Position numbers and translations under genes: made by a program. 64,000 bases of DNA from Liquidambar formosana (Eukaryota; Streptophyta; Magnoliopsida; Saxifragales; Altingiaceae), in NCBI GenBank assembly GCA_039720395.1, contig CM077826.1:25748430-25812429 (forward strand), given 5' to 3'. Shown here piece by piece: positions 12,337 through 25,727 of this stretch. The notes under the pieces are model-generated. The model saw only the letters and a program-made list of their open reading frames with translations. It searched no databases and was not told where the DNA came from. Numbering within the stretch: the first letter of the stretch is position 1; each line of letters begins with the position of its first letter.

Positions 12337-13697
12337 TTACTTTCTCTTTTTTATTTTTAAAATTAAAGAAATAATTTTTTATAATTTTTTTATTATACAA
12401 AATTTTGATGATTATTTTTAAAAAGTTGAGGTAATTTCCTCAACTTTTAACTTGTAAAAGCTTATTCAAAGAGTCCTTAAGTTTTTGTATGGTACTTTAT
12501 TTTTTATTTGAAATATCTGATCAAATGGTGCAAAGGATGGTGCGGAGGATATCATTGATTCACCGATTGAGGAGTTTGTTTGTCAATTCCCACAACCGAT
12601 GACCCGACGATGCCTATGGAGACATTCTGCATATTAGTTATAGCGCCTATATTATGTATCATATTGGCTATTATACTAAAATAAACATAGATGTAAAATA
12701 TTCAAATAAAAAAGCAAGACCAACCCAAAGCCAAGTAGTTAGGACCTCACCTGAGTTGTGAAGACAAAGCTGAAAGCCGGGAATAAGTCTAGATTCCTTT
12801 GGAGCAAAACCTTTATGATGCCCACCAAACTCAAACCATTAGGATTATCTAGACCAGCAGATGCAAATATGTATGTCAAAATATACTTCTTTGCCAAGAA
12901 AGGCCTAGTGTTCAATGAAAATTCCTAGTTCATTCCTAAGAATCTTACACATCTATTGGGAAGTATTGAAGCCATCGCTTTCCTAGTTAGATTTATAAGA
13001 ATATAAAGAATGATGGTGCTGGGGTAGACTCCGTTGTGCCGGTAGCTGGAAAATTGGGTTATAATGGCGCCATTATTCTTCATATTCTTATAAATTTAAC
13101 TAGGAAAGCGATGGCTTCAACACTTCCCAATAGACGTGTGAGAATCCCAGGAACTGGGTATTTCCTAGAACCCTAGGCCTTTCTCGGCAAAGGAGCATAT
13201 TTCAACATATATATTCGCGGCTGCCGGCTTAGATAATGTTTTGAGTTTTGGTGGGCATCGTAAATAGGCTTTGCCCCAAAGAAGACCAGACTTCTTCCTG
13301 GCTTTGAGCTTTGTCTTAACAACTCAGGTGAGCTCCTACTTACTTGGCTTTGGGTCAATCTTGATTTTTCATTTGAAAATTTTACATCTATGTTCTATAG
13401 TAGCAAATGTGACGCATAATATTGGTGCGATAACCCACGTTCAGAATGTCTCCATAGGCACCTGCTGGGTCATCGATTGTCGGAACTAATAGATGAACTT
13501 CCTCAATTGGTGAATCAGTGATCTCCTCTGAACCATTTGATCAGATTTTTCAAATAAAAAATAAAGTACCACACAAAAACTTAAGGACTCTTTGAATAAG
13601 CTTTTACAAGTTGAGGTAATAACCTCAACTTTTGAAAATAATTATCAAAACTTTGTAATATAAAAAAATTATTTCTTTATATAAATTAAAAAGACTT
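12337..13697. repeat. 1.36-kb near-complete inverted repeat (foldback)
   Basis: The left arm (about 12337-13016) is matched by the reverse complement of the right arm (13070-13697) with a 53-base spacer. The arms pair at their inner ends (tttataagaatataaagaat against attcttcatattcttataaa), in the middle (aagcttattcaaagagtcct) and near their outer edges. Identity looks like roughly 80-90% by eye with small indels. No transposase or other protein is visible. It could be a foldback transposon or a locus giving hairpin RNA. Confidence 0.8.
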
Positions 13698-14758
13698 TAA
13701 ATTACAAGTTGAAAGTTGAGTGATGAGTGATCTCAGGTTCAATTTTATAGAGAAGCATTAATACCCATTTATTGAATTAAGGGGGGTTAGGGATAAGTGT
13801 AGTTTCTAAATGTGTACACACTTAAATTGCATCCGGTCAGCAATGTGTTAGGAAGTAGTATATGAATAGTGTTCCGCGCTGTAAAAGTCACCTAGAGTTA
13901 GAGTGCTTGTCAGTTTTATGTGCTACTTTATCATCTCAATTTAGTTATGTTGATATGTGATCTTGTGATTTTCCCCTTTTCCTATTACCCTTAGCAAAAA
14001 AGGAAAAAAACTAACAAACCTTATAATATTTGATTCATAGAAAACAAAAGCATGATTGGGACATAATGAAAATTGAAATAAACATATGGAGCTTGTTTGG
14101 TTGTCCAATTTAAAATTAAATAATTCAATAAATTTTATATAGTATTGAAGGCACACTCTATCATCTTAAATTAATGAATTTAAGAAAATGATACTTATCA
14201 TCACTCATAAGAGTGGTAATTCAACAAATACCTAAAGTGCAATAAAAAATGGACATATAGAAAGACCCATTGGAATACACCCACGTCGTCTCAATACAGA
14301 AGAGAAATGACCTCGAAACAGAGGAGAGAACCAACAATCCAACACTAAGCAACAGAATTTCAGGGGTAATTCCCAACACGCCACAAAACCCAACATACAA
14401 AAACACACTAAAACTCTTATCAAATTTAGGCACATCACTCCAGAATTCCAATCACACCATGGTCCAATCACGACTAAGATGCAAACCATGTCTGGGTCAC
14501 CTTAAATTATTGAACACCAAACTATGTCTGGGTCGGTAGAATAGTTGGCAAGTTGGGAGGGTATTTTGGTTATAATGAAAAAGACAGGAGAGAAGGGTGT
14601 TAAACAATTATAGGAGTAGCATACTTTCTCTATAATGTGGGATATGTGGTGGTCATATAAGATACCCACATCAGCGTGGAGCAGCTACTGCTCCCATGTA
14701 AGGAGCCAAGTATTGTCATATTGCCTCCACTAATCGATCGACTCAAGATGCAAATATA
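13698..14758. other. intergenic, nothing recognised
   Basis: Overlapping open frames of 70-90 codons on both strands at 14.2-14.5 kb resemble no known protein and have no gene-like context. Confidence 0.35.
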
Positions 14759-14766
14759 TTCTTAAA

Positions 14767-15083
14767 GGAAAATGCTTGCCTCTGCCCTTGGGTAGACGAG
14801 CTCCTCCCCTCCTCCCACTCATATTTGCCACTCATTCAAATAAATTAGGGGAATTAATTGTGTGCATGCATTCCCATATTTACATAACTATAAGCACATT
14901 TTCAGAAGTCCATATTTGCGTGTTACATGTTTATTTTAACATAAATATGTGTCCATATTTGCGTATTTGTTTGTTCTTGTTTTCAAATTCATATTTTTTT
15001 AAAAATATTTATGATACGTGGCAAAAAATAAATGGACGTGGGGAGGAGCTCCTCCACGCTGTGGTGGAGGCAAGTAGTGTTCT
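14767..15083. mobile_element. hAT-like MITE with 8-bp TSD
   Basis: The ends are imperfect inverted repeats about 55 bases long: the left has gcttgcctc ... gagctcctcccc ... tttgccac, and the right arm reversed has acttgcctc ... gagctcctcccc ... tttgccac. The element is flanked by ttcttaaa at 14759-14766 and again at 15084-15091. An 8-bp TSD and about 317 bp length fit a nonautonomous hAT element. An open frame of about 100 codons across it is fortuitous. Confidence 0.6.
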
Positions 15084-15091
15084 TTCTTAAA

Positions 15092-18000
15092 TCGTTAACT
15101 TGACCAAGTATACTGTTTTCCATGAAGTCTTGGTTTTTTGATAATCTTTTTTTTTAAAAAAAATTTTTATAATCATCTGTGAATGCTTGGTTTGTTTGTT
15201 TAGAACATGGGTTAAAATTAAGGTTTCTTTTTTCTTCATTTATGTTTAGTTTGATTAATTAGAAAATGAGTGAAAATTAAAGGCCCTTTCTCTCTCTCTG
15301 GTTTGGTGCACCCTACTCTTTAAAAATGACCTCATGCAACTTGTAATAACACTTATTCCATCATATATGCATTCAAATTTTTGAATATATCTATAAAAAA
15401 ATGATTATATTGTTACTAGCCCTAAAATGACAAAAAGACACAATATTGGTTTAAGTCTACATGGTTTCCTAGTTCCTGCATAATTGCAGTTAGGCCGTTT
15501 AAATCCAAACCAGTATTCATGTCACAACTGTGAAGTTGTGACAAAATGTCTCTTTATTAAACTAGTTGAATCCGTAGTGGCAGTTTTTCAAGTTTTTCAC
15601 CTTCATTTCTAATATCTCAACTGTGAAGTTGCCAAATTATCCCACTGGTCAACTTGTGCAATGATTCATGTAGAAGAATTCAAGGCTCTAAATAAGGAAC
15701 GAACACGTTCTATAAACATCTATTTAGAAACTAAAAAAAGATAAAAAAAGAATCATATAGCCTTATCGATGGACTTGTCTAAGAAGTTGATGATATCTTA
15801 TGAGCTCCTTTTGTGCTAAACCTAATAGCAAAAAGAATAATGGTCTAAAAATGTGTTGGAACTACTGCTTGGGCAATCTATTTCCCAACTTTTTTTTTTT
15901 TTGTACTGCCTATTGACATGGTATGCGCATAAATGGTGGACCCCTCCTAGTTAGGCAAGGTTTACCTTCCAGAGTTCTCTACACAACTCTAGAGCAAGGG
16001 AAGCTAGATTAGTTTAGAGTCTTGAACATACTTGTAGATAGAGTATTCCATTGAGGAGGTGGGAAACTTCTAGAGTAATATCTAGAACTCTCCAAAACCG
16101 TTATATCGTTGCCTCTTAGAATAATCCTAGCCATTGATTGTATTCTAAATAACTCCTTAGTTGCCTATATCAAGAACAGCTGCATGTAACGGGGGTTAAC
16201 AATACTCATGCTGGATAGCAATATCAAAGATCACCCTAGAATTAGCCAATCTAAATCAAGTACTCATTTACCAAGAAATAAACAAATAACTAGACAAACA
16301 AGCAAAAATAAATAAATAAAAATTTGAGAGAGATATTAAAAGTTTTCAAACACCAATAACTAACCACACAAGCATACAAATATATTTATATATGTATGTA
16401 TGTACATGGAATAGGTAGCCCTCCCTTTGAAATGGAAATGAGGGAAATTCAAGGCATCATCAATGTACAAAGAAACTCTACGCATATATTTACAAGTTCA
16501 ACTCCCTAAGATGGTCTAGCCTTTTCCTATTGTAACAGCAATAAAACCCTAAGAGGAGGAGAAAGAGTTTATTCGCAAAACCTTAAGAGAGAGAAAGAGC
16601 TTATATGCAAAACCCCAAGAGAGAGAGGTTACTTGTTTATTTGCCCGCTGTCTAAGAAAGGACGGAATAGTTTGCAGAATGGGAAGGGTGGGCGCCTTAT
16701 AGAGACTCGGGTGCTACACTGCTACATCACTGGATGAACCCATCTATAATCTATTAATAAAGGGGAAAATGCATTTGTATCTACCTTAATAAAGCCTAAA
16801 ATTGATTTTCAAGAAAGGACCATTCTCTTGAAATTAGAGGTGATGACTGAGAGTGGTGGACAACCCCCCCCCCCCCCCCCAAAAAAAAGTTGACACATTA
16901 TCACGTAATATCTTAAATGTTCTATTATAATGCATGAGAAATTAATTTATTTGAGTTCAAAACTTCAAATTGATATTATATTATCATTATATCCATTTTA
17001 ATTTTTAAATTATGATGACATAATGAATGAGTAAACTAATTTGTGGTATGGCCTGGGTATAACTTGGGACAAATTAAGCTGTCATGGTCAACTAGGGATT
17101 GTCCAGCAGATCGAACTAATAGACTGCTTCAAATGGTTCGATCTATTTCATGGAACCTTGATCACCTTCTAATATAGCAAAGAAAACTGTGGTCAAAACT
17201 AGTTCACCAAATAATACACAAGTATCCACCAATCTGTTGATTGTTGTAAGGACAATACCAGAAAAGTAGGCAATCCATAATCTATGCTCACACTAAAACA
17301 CGAAAGTAGGAATAAAAGAGAAATTCTCTCTCAATATTATTAATCTCAAAATCAAAACTTCTTTGCCATAAGGTTACAATCATTATATATCGAACTCAAG
17401 TTATAAAATAGGAAATCTTAGTTCTACTAGAACAAGCTAAAACTATCTAGGAAACTAATAAACTTAAAGTAATAAGTAACAAAAAATAAATAAATAAAAG
17501 CCTTAAGGTAGCTAAAAATTAGCAAAAATCCAGAATTAGCAACTTTCTTAGGGTTATGCATACGCATAAAAATGTATGCTTAGGACCCATGCGCACAACT
17601 TGTCTTAAAAGGACTTCATGTTATCAAAGCAGTGAAAAATAACCACTTTGCTTGAAGTCCCATTGATCCAACCCTCTCATGAAGTTTAAGGCCTAGCACA
17701 CGGTGAGGTGTACATCACCTTCACAGCCAGAATGCTTGCTTCCAAACTAACTCTTAAGATGCTCATTAGAATTGCTTGCCCTTGACAGTTCTTGCGCAGT
17801 CCCCAATTTTCTTAATTTTTTTTCCTTAATTTTCCTTTGTGTTCCTAGCATTTAGACACTATATCAATGGAAAGAGTAGGACCAAAAATGTAAAAATTGT
17901 TGAAGATGCATGTATAGTTTTCAAAATCTACATGGTTTCCCAAATATTGATTTGTTTTTTTGTAGTTTAAATTTTATTTTTCTGCTAGATGTCATGTTTG

Positions 18001-18770
18001 CTGGTAAAATCTGTCACTTTACGTACATTCCTTTCATAATTGAATAGGAGAATAATAGGATAAATATTTTTATAAAGAATGATAAAAGTACGTACATAGC
18101 ATTCCTTTTAAGGAAAAAAAAATGGAACCAAAATGCAAAAAGGACATGATATGACGAGCAAGTTTCCCAATCACAACAAAATTTTCCAAGTCTCAATAAT
18201 GACATAAACCAAAAGAAAAATTTTCAATTCCAAAGAGTGAAACAAATGGCAAGCAACCAAACTACAAACCACAGTACAGAGTCATAAAAGAGATCATTTA
18301 ATATAAACAAACTACAAACCGTATGAAGTGCATCCATGAAGATTAAAAGATGATGTACATGGCATTCCTAGATTACCACTATGTAGGCGAGGTGGAAGTA
18401 AGACAATGACAACTTATTTGAAGGGTAATGCATGTCTTCTCCTTTATAAAAAAACTTCAAATCAAAAACTTATTTGAAGTGCACATATAGAGAGACATTA
18501 TATTGCTATACCATATATGTAAGTAACTAAAATAATCTTAATGGGCAACTTTTCAACTTTTGATCTAGGCCATCCAACCCATCATTTAAAGGTGGTGGGG
18601 ACCTCAGCATGTTGTCTGAGAATCCTCACCTTAGCACTAAATCCTAACTCGTTCTAGAGTTGACATCGGAATAATTTGGGTGAAATGGAGAGTGATGGCG
18701 ACAGAAGTAACGTATCGGGTATAAAGTCATAGGAACAACTTTCTTTTGATCACTTTGATATTTACGGAGG
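15092..18770. other. intergenic, nothing recognised; poly(C) tract
   Basis: No gene is seen on either strand. A run of 17 C followed by 8 A lies at 16864-16888. The 17.0-17.7 kb part has the texture of an old LTR element (short A-rich, stop-dense phrases), but I could not place LTR ends or protein motifs. Confidence 0.35.
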
Positions 18771-18828
18771 AAAATGCTATTTGCACCAATTTTTTGTACT
18801 AATTCATGTGGTAGATGTTATACAACAC

Positions 18829-18859
<31 letters not shown>

Positions 18860-19137
18860 TATATAAAGGAGCTAATGTGGCAGAACCATATCATCCACCA
18901 CTTAAGTTAATGCAGATAATTGGTGTGAACAATTGGTGCATATAGTACTATCATTCTTATAGAATAGTTGGGTAGCACTACCCTTTAGATGTTATAGCAC
19001 ACTTATTCTTTTTTCCTTTTTGAAAATAGGACCAAAAAAAAAAAAAAAAGGCTAATGTAGTAGAGCCATATCATCCGCCACGTAAGTTGATGCAGATAAT
19101 TGGTGTAAACAATTGATGCATATAACACTACCCTTCT
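18771..19137. mobile_element. MITE plus partial second copy, with (ATT)n
   Basis: The left end ggaaaatgcta-tttgcacc is mirrored by ggtgcatatagtactatc at about 18933-18950. A second unit at about 18965-19137 repeats the right part (gctaatgt-g-agagccatatcatcc ... gataattggtgt-aacaatt). An (ATT)n run of about 30 bases lies at 18830-18860. Likely a small DNA transposon family with a tandem or nested copy. Confidence 0.5.
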
Positions 19138-19355
19138 TATGAAAAAGTAATAATTTTTATGGACTTTTGGGATCCTAACCAATATTTTGTCTGTTAGCTA
19201 GGATGAAATCATGTTACTTTAGTATGAGAAGTATCATGAACTCATCGTGATGTCTATTCATCTTCTCTTCTTCTTTCTCTCTCTTTTCTTATCTCTTTCT
19301 TCATCGTAATCTCTGGGTTTCTTTTGATTTTGTATTGGGATTACTTTATTTCAAC

Positions 19356-22059
19356 ATGTCTAGCAAGTTCTTATGTATTGATCAAAAGACTTTTGATTTC
19401 TCTTTTCTGGGACATAAAGATGAGTTTTTGAAAATTTCTGAGAATGGCTAGGGGTATGCGAATCTCTATTTACCTTGATATGGATAACAGTATTTGGTTG
19501 CATAGGAATTTGTTAGATTTGGCCTGTGGAAATGCTCATGTGTGATGGGTTAGGAAGTTCAGGGGACCTAATAGCACTCTGGTTTTGGAGCAGTAGCAGA
19601 ATAGATATGGCAGATTTGGAAGATTGATGGAAATTACCAGGACTCGTAGCAGCAAGTTCATCGCAATCCCAGAAGGCTTTGATCGAAAGGGATGGAGGCT
19701 GTTTGCTCAGTTTGTTTCTGAAGTCAGTTCTCAGGGTGATGGCAAGTTGAAATCAATTGACTCTACAAAGTCTCCAGAGCATAACGTGATTGATAGAAGT
19801 GTTTTTGCTGTAGCAAAGATGGTTGATTCTGGTGATCGTGCTCTTGCTATTGCTGAAGAGAAGAAGGATGCTTCTGTCGGCAAAGCTCTTGCTAGGTTGG
19901 AGGGTGACTGGAGAAAAGCTTTTGCTTGTGAAAGGGAGAGGCTTTCTGATTCTTGAGCAATGATTCAAACCAAGTTATGTAAATTGTTAGAAAGTAATAT
20001 GTTGTTAATGCCTTTTCAGATTAACAAAGTAATTTTCTTCTGTAATAATGTTGATAAAGTTTATTATTATTTGGGGAGAGTTTTTCTAAAGAGTGAGCTG
20101 AAGGTTGTCTTGGAAGAGTGGGAGGTGGAGGTAAATTCTATGAAAGGCAAGCGTTTTTATTTTAATGAGGGGTGGATTGCCATTGAAGGTCTTCCATTTC
20201 ACTTGTCGAGATAGGAGGTTTTCTCTAAAATTGCTGATAATTTTGGAGGGTTAATAGAAGTTGATAGAGAAACTCTATACCTGGATAATCTCTTCAATGC
20301 TAGGATTAAAGTTAAAGGTTTGAAAGATTCTTTCCTCTCTAATTTTTTTTTTGATATCCAAATTGGAAATAAGATACATATGGTGTGCGTGTGGCCACTT
20401 CGGCGTCCTAGCAGTGATTTTTTCAAGTCCAATTTTAATCAGAAACGGTGGAGTGATGGTCGGGAATGGAGGTTGAAGAAGGATGGAGGACAGATGCTCA
20501 GTGCATCAAATGGAAGGTTAAAAATGATGGGTATAGGGCCTTTAGGCCATGTGACAAAGAGTAGTGTGAAGGGTTTACAGCTACAAAGGATGTTCAAGGG
20601 TAGATTTACCAATGCACCAGGAGAAGCCTAAAGGTCTTACAAAAATGTATTAAATGCTGTCAGTTAGGATCAGTTGGGTGATGTTTCTGAGGTGGTTGTA
20701 TTGGAAACTGGGGTGGTTGGGGCAGGCAAGTGGCATCAGCAAGAAATGAAAGTGGGCTTAGTGGACTTAATGGGCCTAATGACAGTAAAGATTGCCTTCG
20801 GGTCAAGATTTGGACCTTTATTATCCAACTCATTTTCAGATGGGCCTAATGACAAAGAATAGGAAGTTGGGCCGAGTTTTTGAGGAAAATATGAGGGCTG
20901 TGTCTAAGCCCATTCTTAGGGCACGTGAGGGGAAGGGTCTCTTATACGATTCTCTTCTTGAGACAGGGAGGTTGTCGCGGGAGTTGAAGAGTAACGCCAG
21001 TGATGGACGCGAGAACAGTGGTGCTTTCGGCGAGGTTTCTCAAGGCAAACAGCCACATATCGTTCCAGGGAATTTTTTTCCAACATCAGTGGGTGATCAG
21101 AAGAAGATGGAGGAAGTCTCAAAGGCAATTTTGAAGGAAGATAGGGTTCAGTAGTGGCAATGAGTCTGTCTAGGTTGAATCTTTTGGGGGAATTTGGGTA
21201 TGCTGAGGATTCTATTGACGATTATCAAAGTTATGAAGAGGGCGAGGGTGGATCGAAGGCTCTGAGTCCGTAGTGAGTGAGTCGAACTTCAAGAAGGATT
21301 CATCGATGAGGGACGGGCAAGTTTTTTTGGATGGAGTTGCATAGCTCTTCGCAAATGAGGTTGGTCTTCCTTCTGACTCAAGTCCAAAGGTATATTCTCT
21401 TAAACCTATCCATGCTAATAACGCTGATAATTTTGAGGGGCACTTGGCAACTTCCATTGGGGGTGAAGGGAGAGAGCCAAGGGTTTCCAAAGAATTTTTT
21501 CCTTTAAGGTCAGTTGGTAAGGGTGTTGATCCAGATTTTGATTCAGGCCCTGTTGAGAATAGTTTGAAAGATGGTCTCTAGTGGAGTTTCTTCTTCCTAG
21601 TATTGAGGTACTTCTAAATGCTATTTGCCATAACGAAACTTTTGATAATAGTGTGGGTAAAGAATTAGTTTTGCAAGGGGAATATATTGAGCCTTTGTTA
21701 GTTCAGCAGAATGAGGGTGTAGTGGAGGAGGACCGGATGGTGGAGATTTTTATAGAAGAAGAGAATTTGGGTGGTGAGAGCAGAGAGTGGGGAGTTGAGT
21801 CTAGTGAGTTAGATCCTTTTAATCTTGATAGGGAAGGGTGGAGTCAGTTGAAAGAGTTTTTAAGAAGGATGAATTTGACTCTCGTTAAAAAGAAGGGTAG
21901 AATGGCAGGTAAAGAGGTAATGGGGTTTCGAGGATGAGAGATGGATCTGTGGGGGTTTCTAAGAAAGGTATTAGGGAGTTGAAAGGTCTTCGATCAGATA
22001 TTAATTATGGCAGGCCTAGTGCAAGTAAAGTTGGTAGGGGTGGTGTAGGTTCTAAATGA
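19356..22059 (+). pseudogene. LINE ORF1 (gag-like nucleic-acid binding protein), broken
   Basis: ORF1 proteins of plant L1s bind element RNA. The frame opens at ATG 19356 (MSSKF..., then DQKTFDFSFLG). A frameshift near 19480 moves it to the frame that ends at TGA 22057-22059, one base inside the ORF2 start. The middle (about 19620-20330) has the DUF4283-like pattern of plant LINE ORF1, including WIAIEGLPFHL and a later LYLDNLFNARIKVKG. In-frame stops fall at 19954, 20212 and 20629 among others. The C-terminal part is low-complexity and acidic. No zinc knuckle was seen. Confidence 0.75.
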
Positions 22060-25000
22060 AGATGGTTAGTTGGAATGTGAGAGGTCTTGGTTCAAAGAGA
22101 AAGAGGAGTGTTTTAAAGGATTTTTTGCGAAAACATAAACCAGATATTATTGTTTTTAGGAAACTAAGTTAGAAGTCATTGATAGGAATATTATTAAGAG
22201 TATTTGGGGGTCTAGGTATAAAGGGTGGTCTTTTTTGCCATCTTGTGGTAGGTTGGGAGGTATTTTGATCTCTTGGGATGAGAGAGTGGTTTCAGCTCTA
22301 GAGGTGGTTTGTGGGGTGTTTTTTGTTTCTGTTAAATTCAAATCTCTTAATGGCTCTGATTGGTGGTTTTCTAGGTATTTATGGTCCTAATTCACCTACA
22401 GTCAGGAGGGATTTTTGGGTAGAATTGTTTAGTCTCTTTGGTTTGTGTAGTCCGAAGTGGGTTTTAGGTGGGGATTTTAATGTGATTAGGATTTTAGATG
22501 AGAAGTTAGGTGGGGGGAAGAGTGACTAGGAGTATGAGGGATTTTAATAATTTTATCGGTTAATGTCTTTTAAGGGATGCTCCTTTGAATAATGCTAGGT
22601 TTACATGGTCTAATTTTCAGGAGAATATTGTTTGTTGCAGACTTGATAGGTTTTTATTTTCTCTTGATTGGGAAGAGTTATTTCCTCATGTTAGGCAGAT
22701 TGCTTTACCTAGAGTAGTGTCTGATCATTAGCCAGTTTTGTTGGATTGTAAGTTGTTTTCTTGGGGTCCTTCTCCAGTTTAGATTTGAGAATATGTGGTT
22801 ATAGCATCATTTGTTTAGGAGAAGTTTTGAAGAATGGTGGAAGGAAGGTGTTATTTGGGGTTGGGATGGCTTTAAATTTATGAGATGGCTGAAGGCAATA
22901 AAATTTAAGCTTAAAGTGTGGAATAGGGAGGTTTTTGGTGATATTAGGGGAGCTAAAGATTCTATCTCAAAAAAGGTCGAAGAGCTGGATCTTTTCGAGG
23001 AGGTTAGGGAATTGAATGATTTTCAAAGGGTTCAAAGGAAAGAATTGAGGGAGAATTTAGAGGAGATTACTTTTAGAGAGGAAATTTCGTGGGCTTAAAA
23101 GGCTACAGTTAAATGGTTAAAGGAAGGTAATAGTAATACTAAATTTTTCCATAGAGTGGCTAATGGAAATAGGAAAAGGAAGTTGATTAATAAATTGGAA
23201 TTGGAGAATGGGGTTGTGTCGGATAATGAAGAGGTGATTATAAATGAGATTGCGAGGTTTTTTTCTTCTCTTTATACTTCTTAGGGAAGGGAGAAGCCAA
23301 GATTAGAGGGTTTATTCTGGGCTCCAATTAATGCTAGTAGTGCGGAAAGTTTGGAAAAACCTTTTGATCTCTCAGAAATCAAGCAGGCTATTTTTAATTG
23401 CTGTAAGGATAAGGCTCCTGGTCCCGATGGGCTTTACTATGGTAGTTTTTCAAGATTGTTGGGATGTGGTTAAGGATGATCTTTTAAAGGTTTTTGCTGA
23501 GTTTTTTGAACACGGTGTTGTTAATGCATGTACCAATGCCACATTTATTTGTTTAATTCCAAAGAAGGGTGATTCCATTAAGATTAAGGATTTTAGGCCC
23601 ATTAGTGTAGTTACATCTTTGTATAAAATTATGACAAAAGTTTTATCCATTAGATGGAGGAGGGTTTTGTCTGGTACTATTGCAAAGTCTCAATGTGCTT
23701 TTGTGGAAGGGCGTCAGATTTTGGACTTGTCTTTAATTGCTAATGAAGCAGTGGAAGAGTATAGAATGAAGAAGGAAGGTTTATTGTTCAAGATTGATTT
23801 TGAGAAAGCTTACGAATTATGTGGAATGGGATTTTCTGGATTGTGTATTAATGAAAAAGGGGTTTGGTGAGAAATAGGAGGAAATGGATCTTTGGGTGTT
23901 TGTCCTTCTGTTAATTTTTCAGTGATAGTTAATGGTAAGCCAGGAAGTACTTTTCAAGCTTCTAGGGGATTGAAGGCAAGGAGATCCATTATCCTCCTTT
24001 TTGTTTATTTTGGTAGCTGATGTTTTGGAAAGATTGGTTGACAAGGGCTAGAGAGGTTGAATTAATTGAGAGATTTTTGATTAGGAGGGATAGGGTTTCA
24101 ATTTCTCATTTACAATTTGCAGATGATATATATATTTTTTTTTTCGTCTGGGGATGAGGGTAAGTTTTTAAATTTTCAGCTTTTAATTCAAGTTTTTGAG
24201 ATGGTTTATGGATTGAAAGTTAATTTGGGAAAATGTGCTTTGGTGGGCATTAATTGTGATGAGGTTAAAATTCAAAGGTTAGCTTAGAAGATTGGTTGCT
24301 CTATTGGTGAGTGGCCTTTCATATATTTGGGTTTGCCTTTGGGGGGGAATTGTTATTCTGAATCTTTTTGGAATCTAGTGGTGGAAAGAGTTAGGAAAAG
24401 ATTGGATGGGTGGAAGAAAGCTTTGATCTCTAGAGGTGGTAGGTTGATTTTAATTCAGTTTGTCCTTTCTAGTATTCCTACTTATTTTTTGTCTTTGTTT
24501 AGGATTCCTGGAAAAGTGGCAATGGGTTTAGAGAAGATGATTAGGGATTTTTTGTGGGATGGGAGTAGGGAGGGTAAGAAAGATCATTTGGTTAAATGGG
24601 AGTTTGTGTCTAGGTCCAAATCTAAGGGTGGGTTGGGTATAGATAATATTGTGAAGAGGAATATTGCTTTAATTAGCAAATGGCTTCGGAGGTTTCCTTT
24701 GGAAAGTGAGTCTTTATGGCATGCTGTTATTAAATGCAAGTCTGGTATTTTAGCAAATGGTTGGGATGCTCAAGCAAGGTCCAGAATTTCGGCTAGATCT
24801 CCATGGAAATTTATCTCGTAGGGCTTGGATAATTTTTTAGATTTAACGTCCTTGTGTGTTGGTAATGGGGAAAGAGTGCGGTTTTGGGAGGATTGTTGGA
24901 AGGGGGTTTCTTCTTTTTGTCATGTGTTTCCTCGTTTGTATCGTCTTTCTTTGTCTCATAATGTTTCCATTTCTACTATGATGTCTTTTGATGCCCATTC

Positions 25001-25727
25001 TCTTGGGTGGAATTTCAATTTCATGTGAAATCTTAATGATAGGGAGAGTGTTGAGCTATCATCTCTGTTGTTGTTATTGGAAGGGGTGGTTTTGAATTCG
25101 GTTGTCCCTGATAGGAGGGTTTGGTCCATCGATAATTCTGGAATTTTTTCTTGTAAATCTTATTTTGATAAGTTGATTGAGTGTTCTCATTCTTCATATT
25201 CTTTTCCTTTGGTGAAGTTATGGAAGTCTTGTGTGTCTCTTAAAGTTAAGGTGTTTGCTTGGACTGTTGTTCACAAGAGAATCAATACTAATGACTTGTT
25301 TCAAAAAAGGAGGCCTTCCTTATTTGTGTAGCCTCAGTGGTGTGTTATGTGCTGGTCAGCTGAGGAGAGTATTGATCATTTGTTCTTGCATTGCTCCATT
25401 GCGAGGTGGATGTGAAGTAAGTTGTTTAGTTGTGGTGAGGAGCTTTGGGTGGTGCCGGATTGTGTTAGTAAAATGTTTGACATTGATTTTTGGGGTTTTG
25501 GTAAGAGTAAGAAGGCAGTCACTCTTTGGAGATGTGCTTTTTTGGTCTTGTTTTAGGTTATTTGGCTTGAAAGGAATGTGAGAGTTTTTGAGGATAAGGA
25601 GTTTTCTTTGAGTTATTTGTGGGATAGGGTTCATTTTCTTGCTTCTTTTTGGGCTCATTCGTCTAAAGAGATGGGGGATATTCCTTTGTTTTTGTTAAAA
25701 TCTGATTGGAGGGTTGTCTTGAGTTAA
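22056..25727 (+). pseudogene. LINE ORF2 (AP endonuclease, reverse transcriptase, zf-RVT), broken
   Basis: ORF2 begins at ATG 22056, overlapping the ORF1 stop as ATGA. Domain order: APE endonuclease (22056-22760; SWNVRGLGS at the start, GGDFNV near 22472, SDH-stop-PV near 22727 where Trp is expected); reverse transcriptase (about 23330-24330; KAPGPDG, FRPIS, FEKAY, and QFADD at 24113-24127); and a C-terminal zf-RVT Cys/His region (about 25200-25410; CVMCW, then HLFLHC across a frame change). It ends at TAA 25725-25727. Several frameshifts (one near 22160, one in the RGLRQGDPLS motif near 23970) and many stops inactivate it. No RNase H domain is seen. Confidence 0.88.

Noticed and set aside
13720..13900. 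Possible SINE (aggttcaattttatag resembles a B box)
   Set aside because: No matching A box at the right spacing, no tail and no TSD could be found.
14221..14539. Overlapping open frames of 76-89 codons on both strands
   Set aside because: No similarity, no gene context, and frames on both strands at once point to chance.
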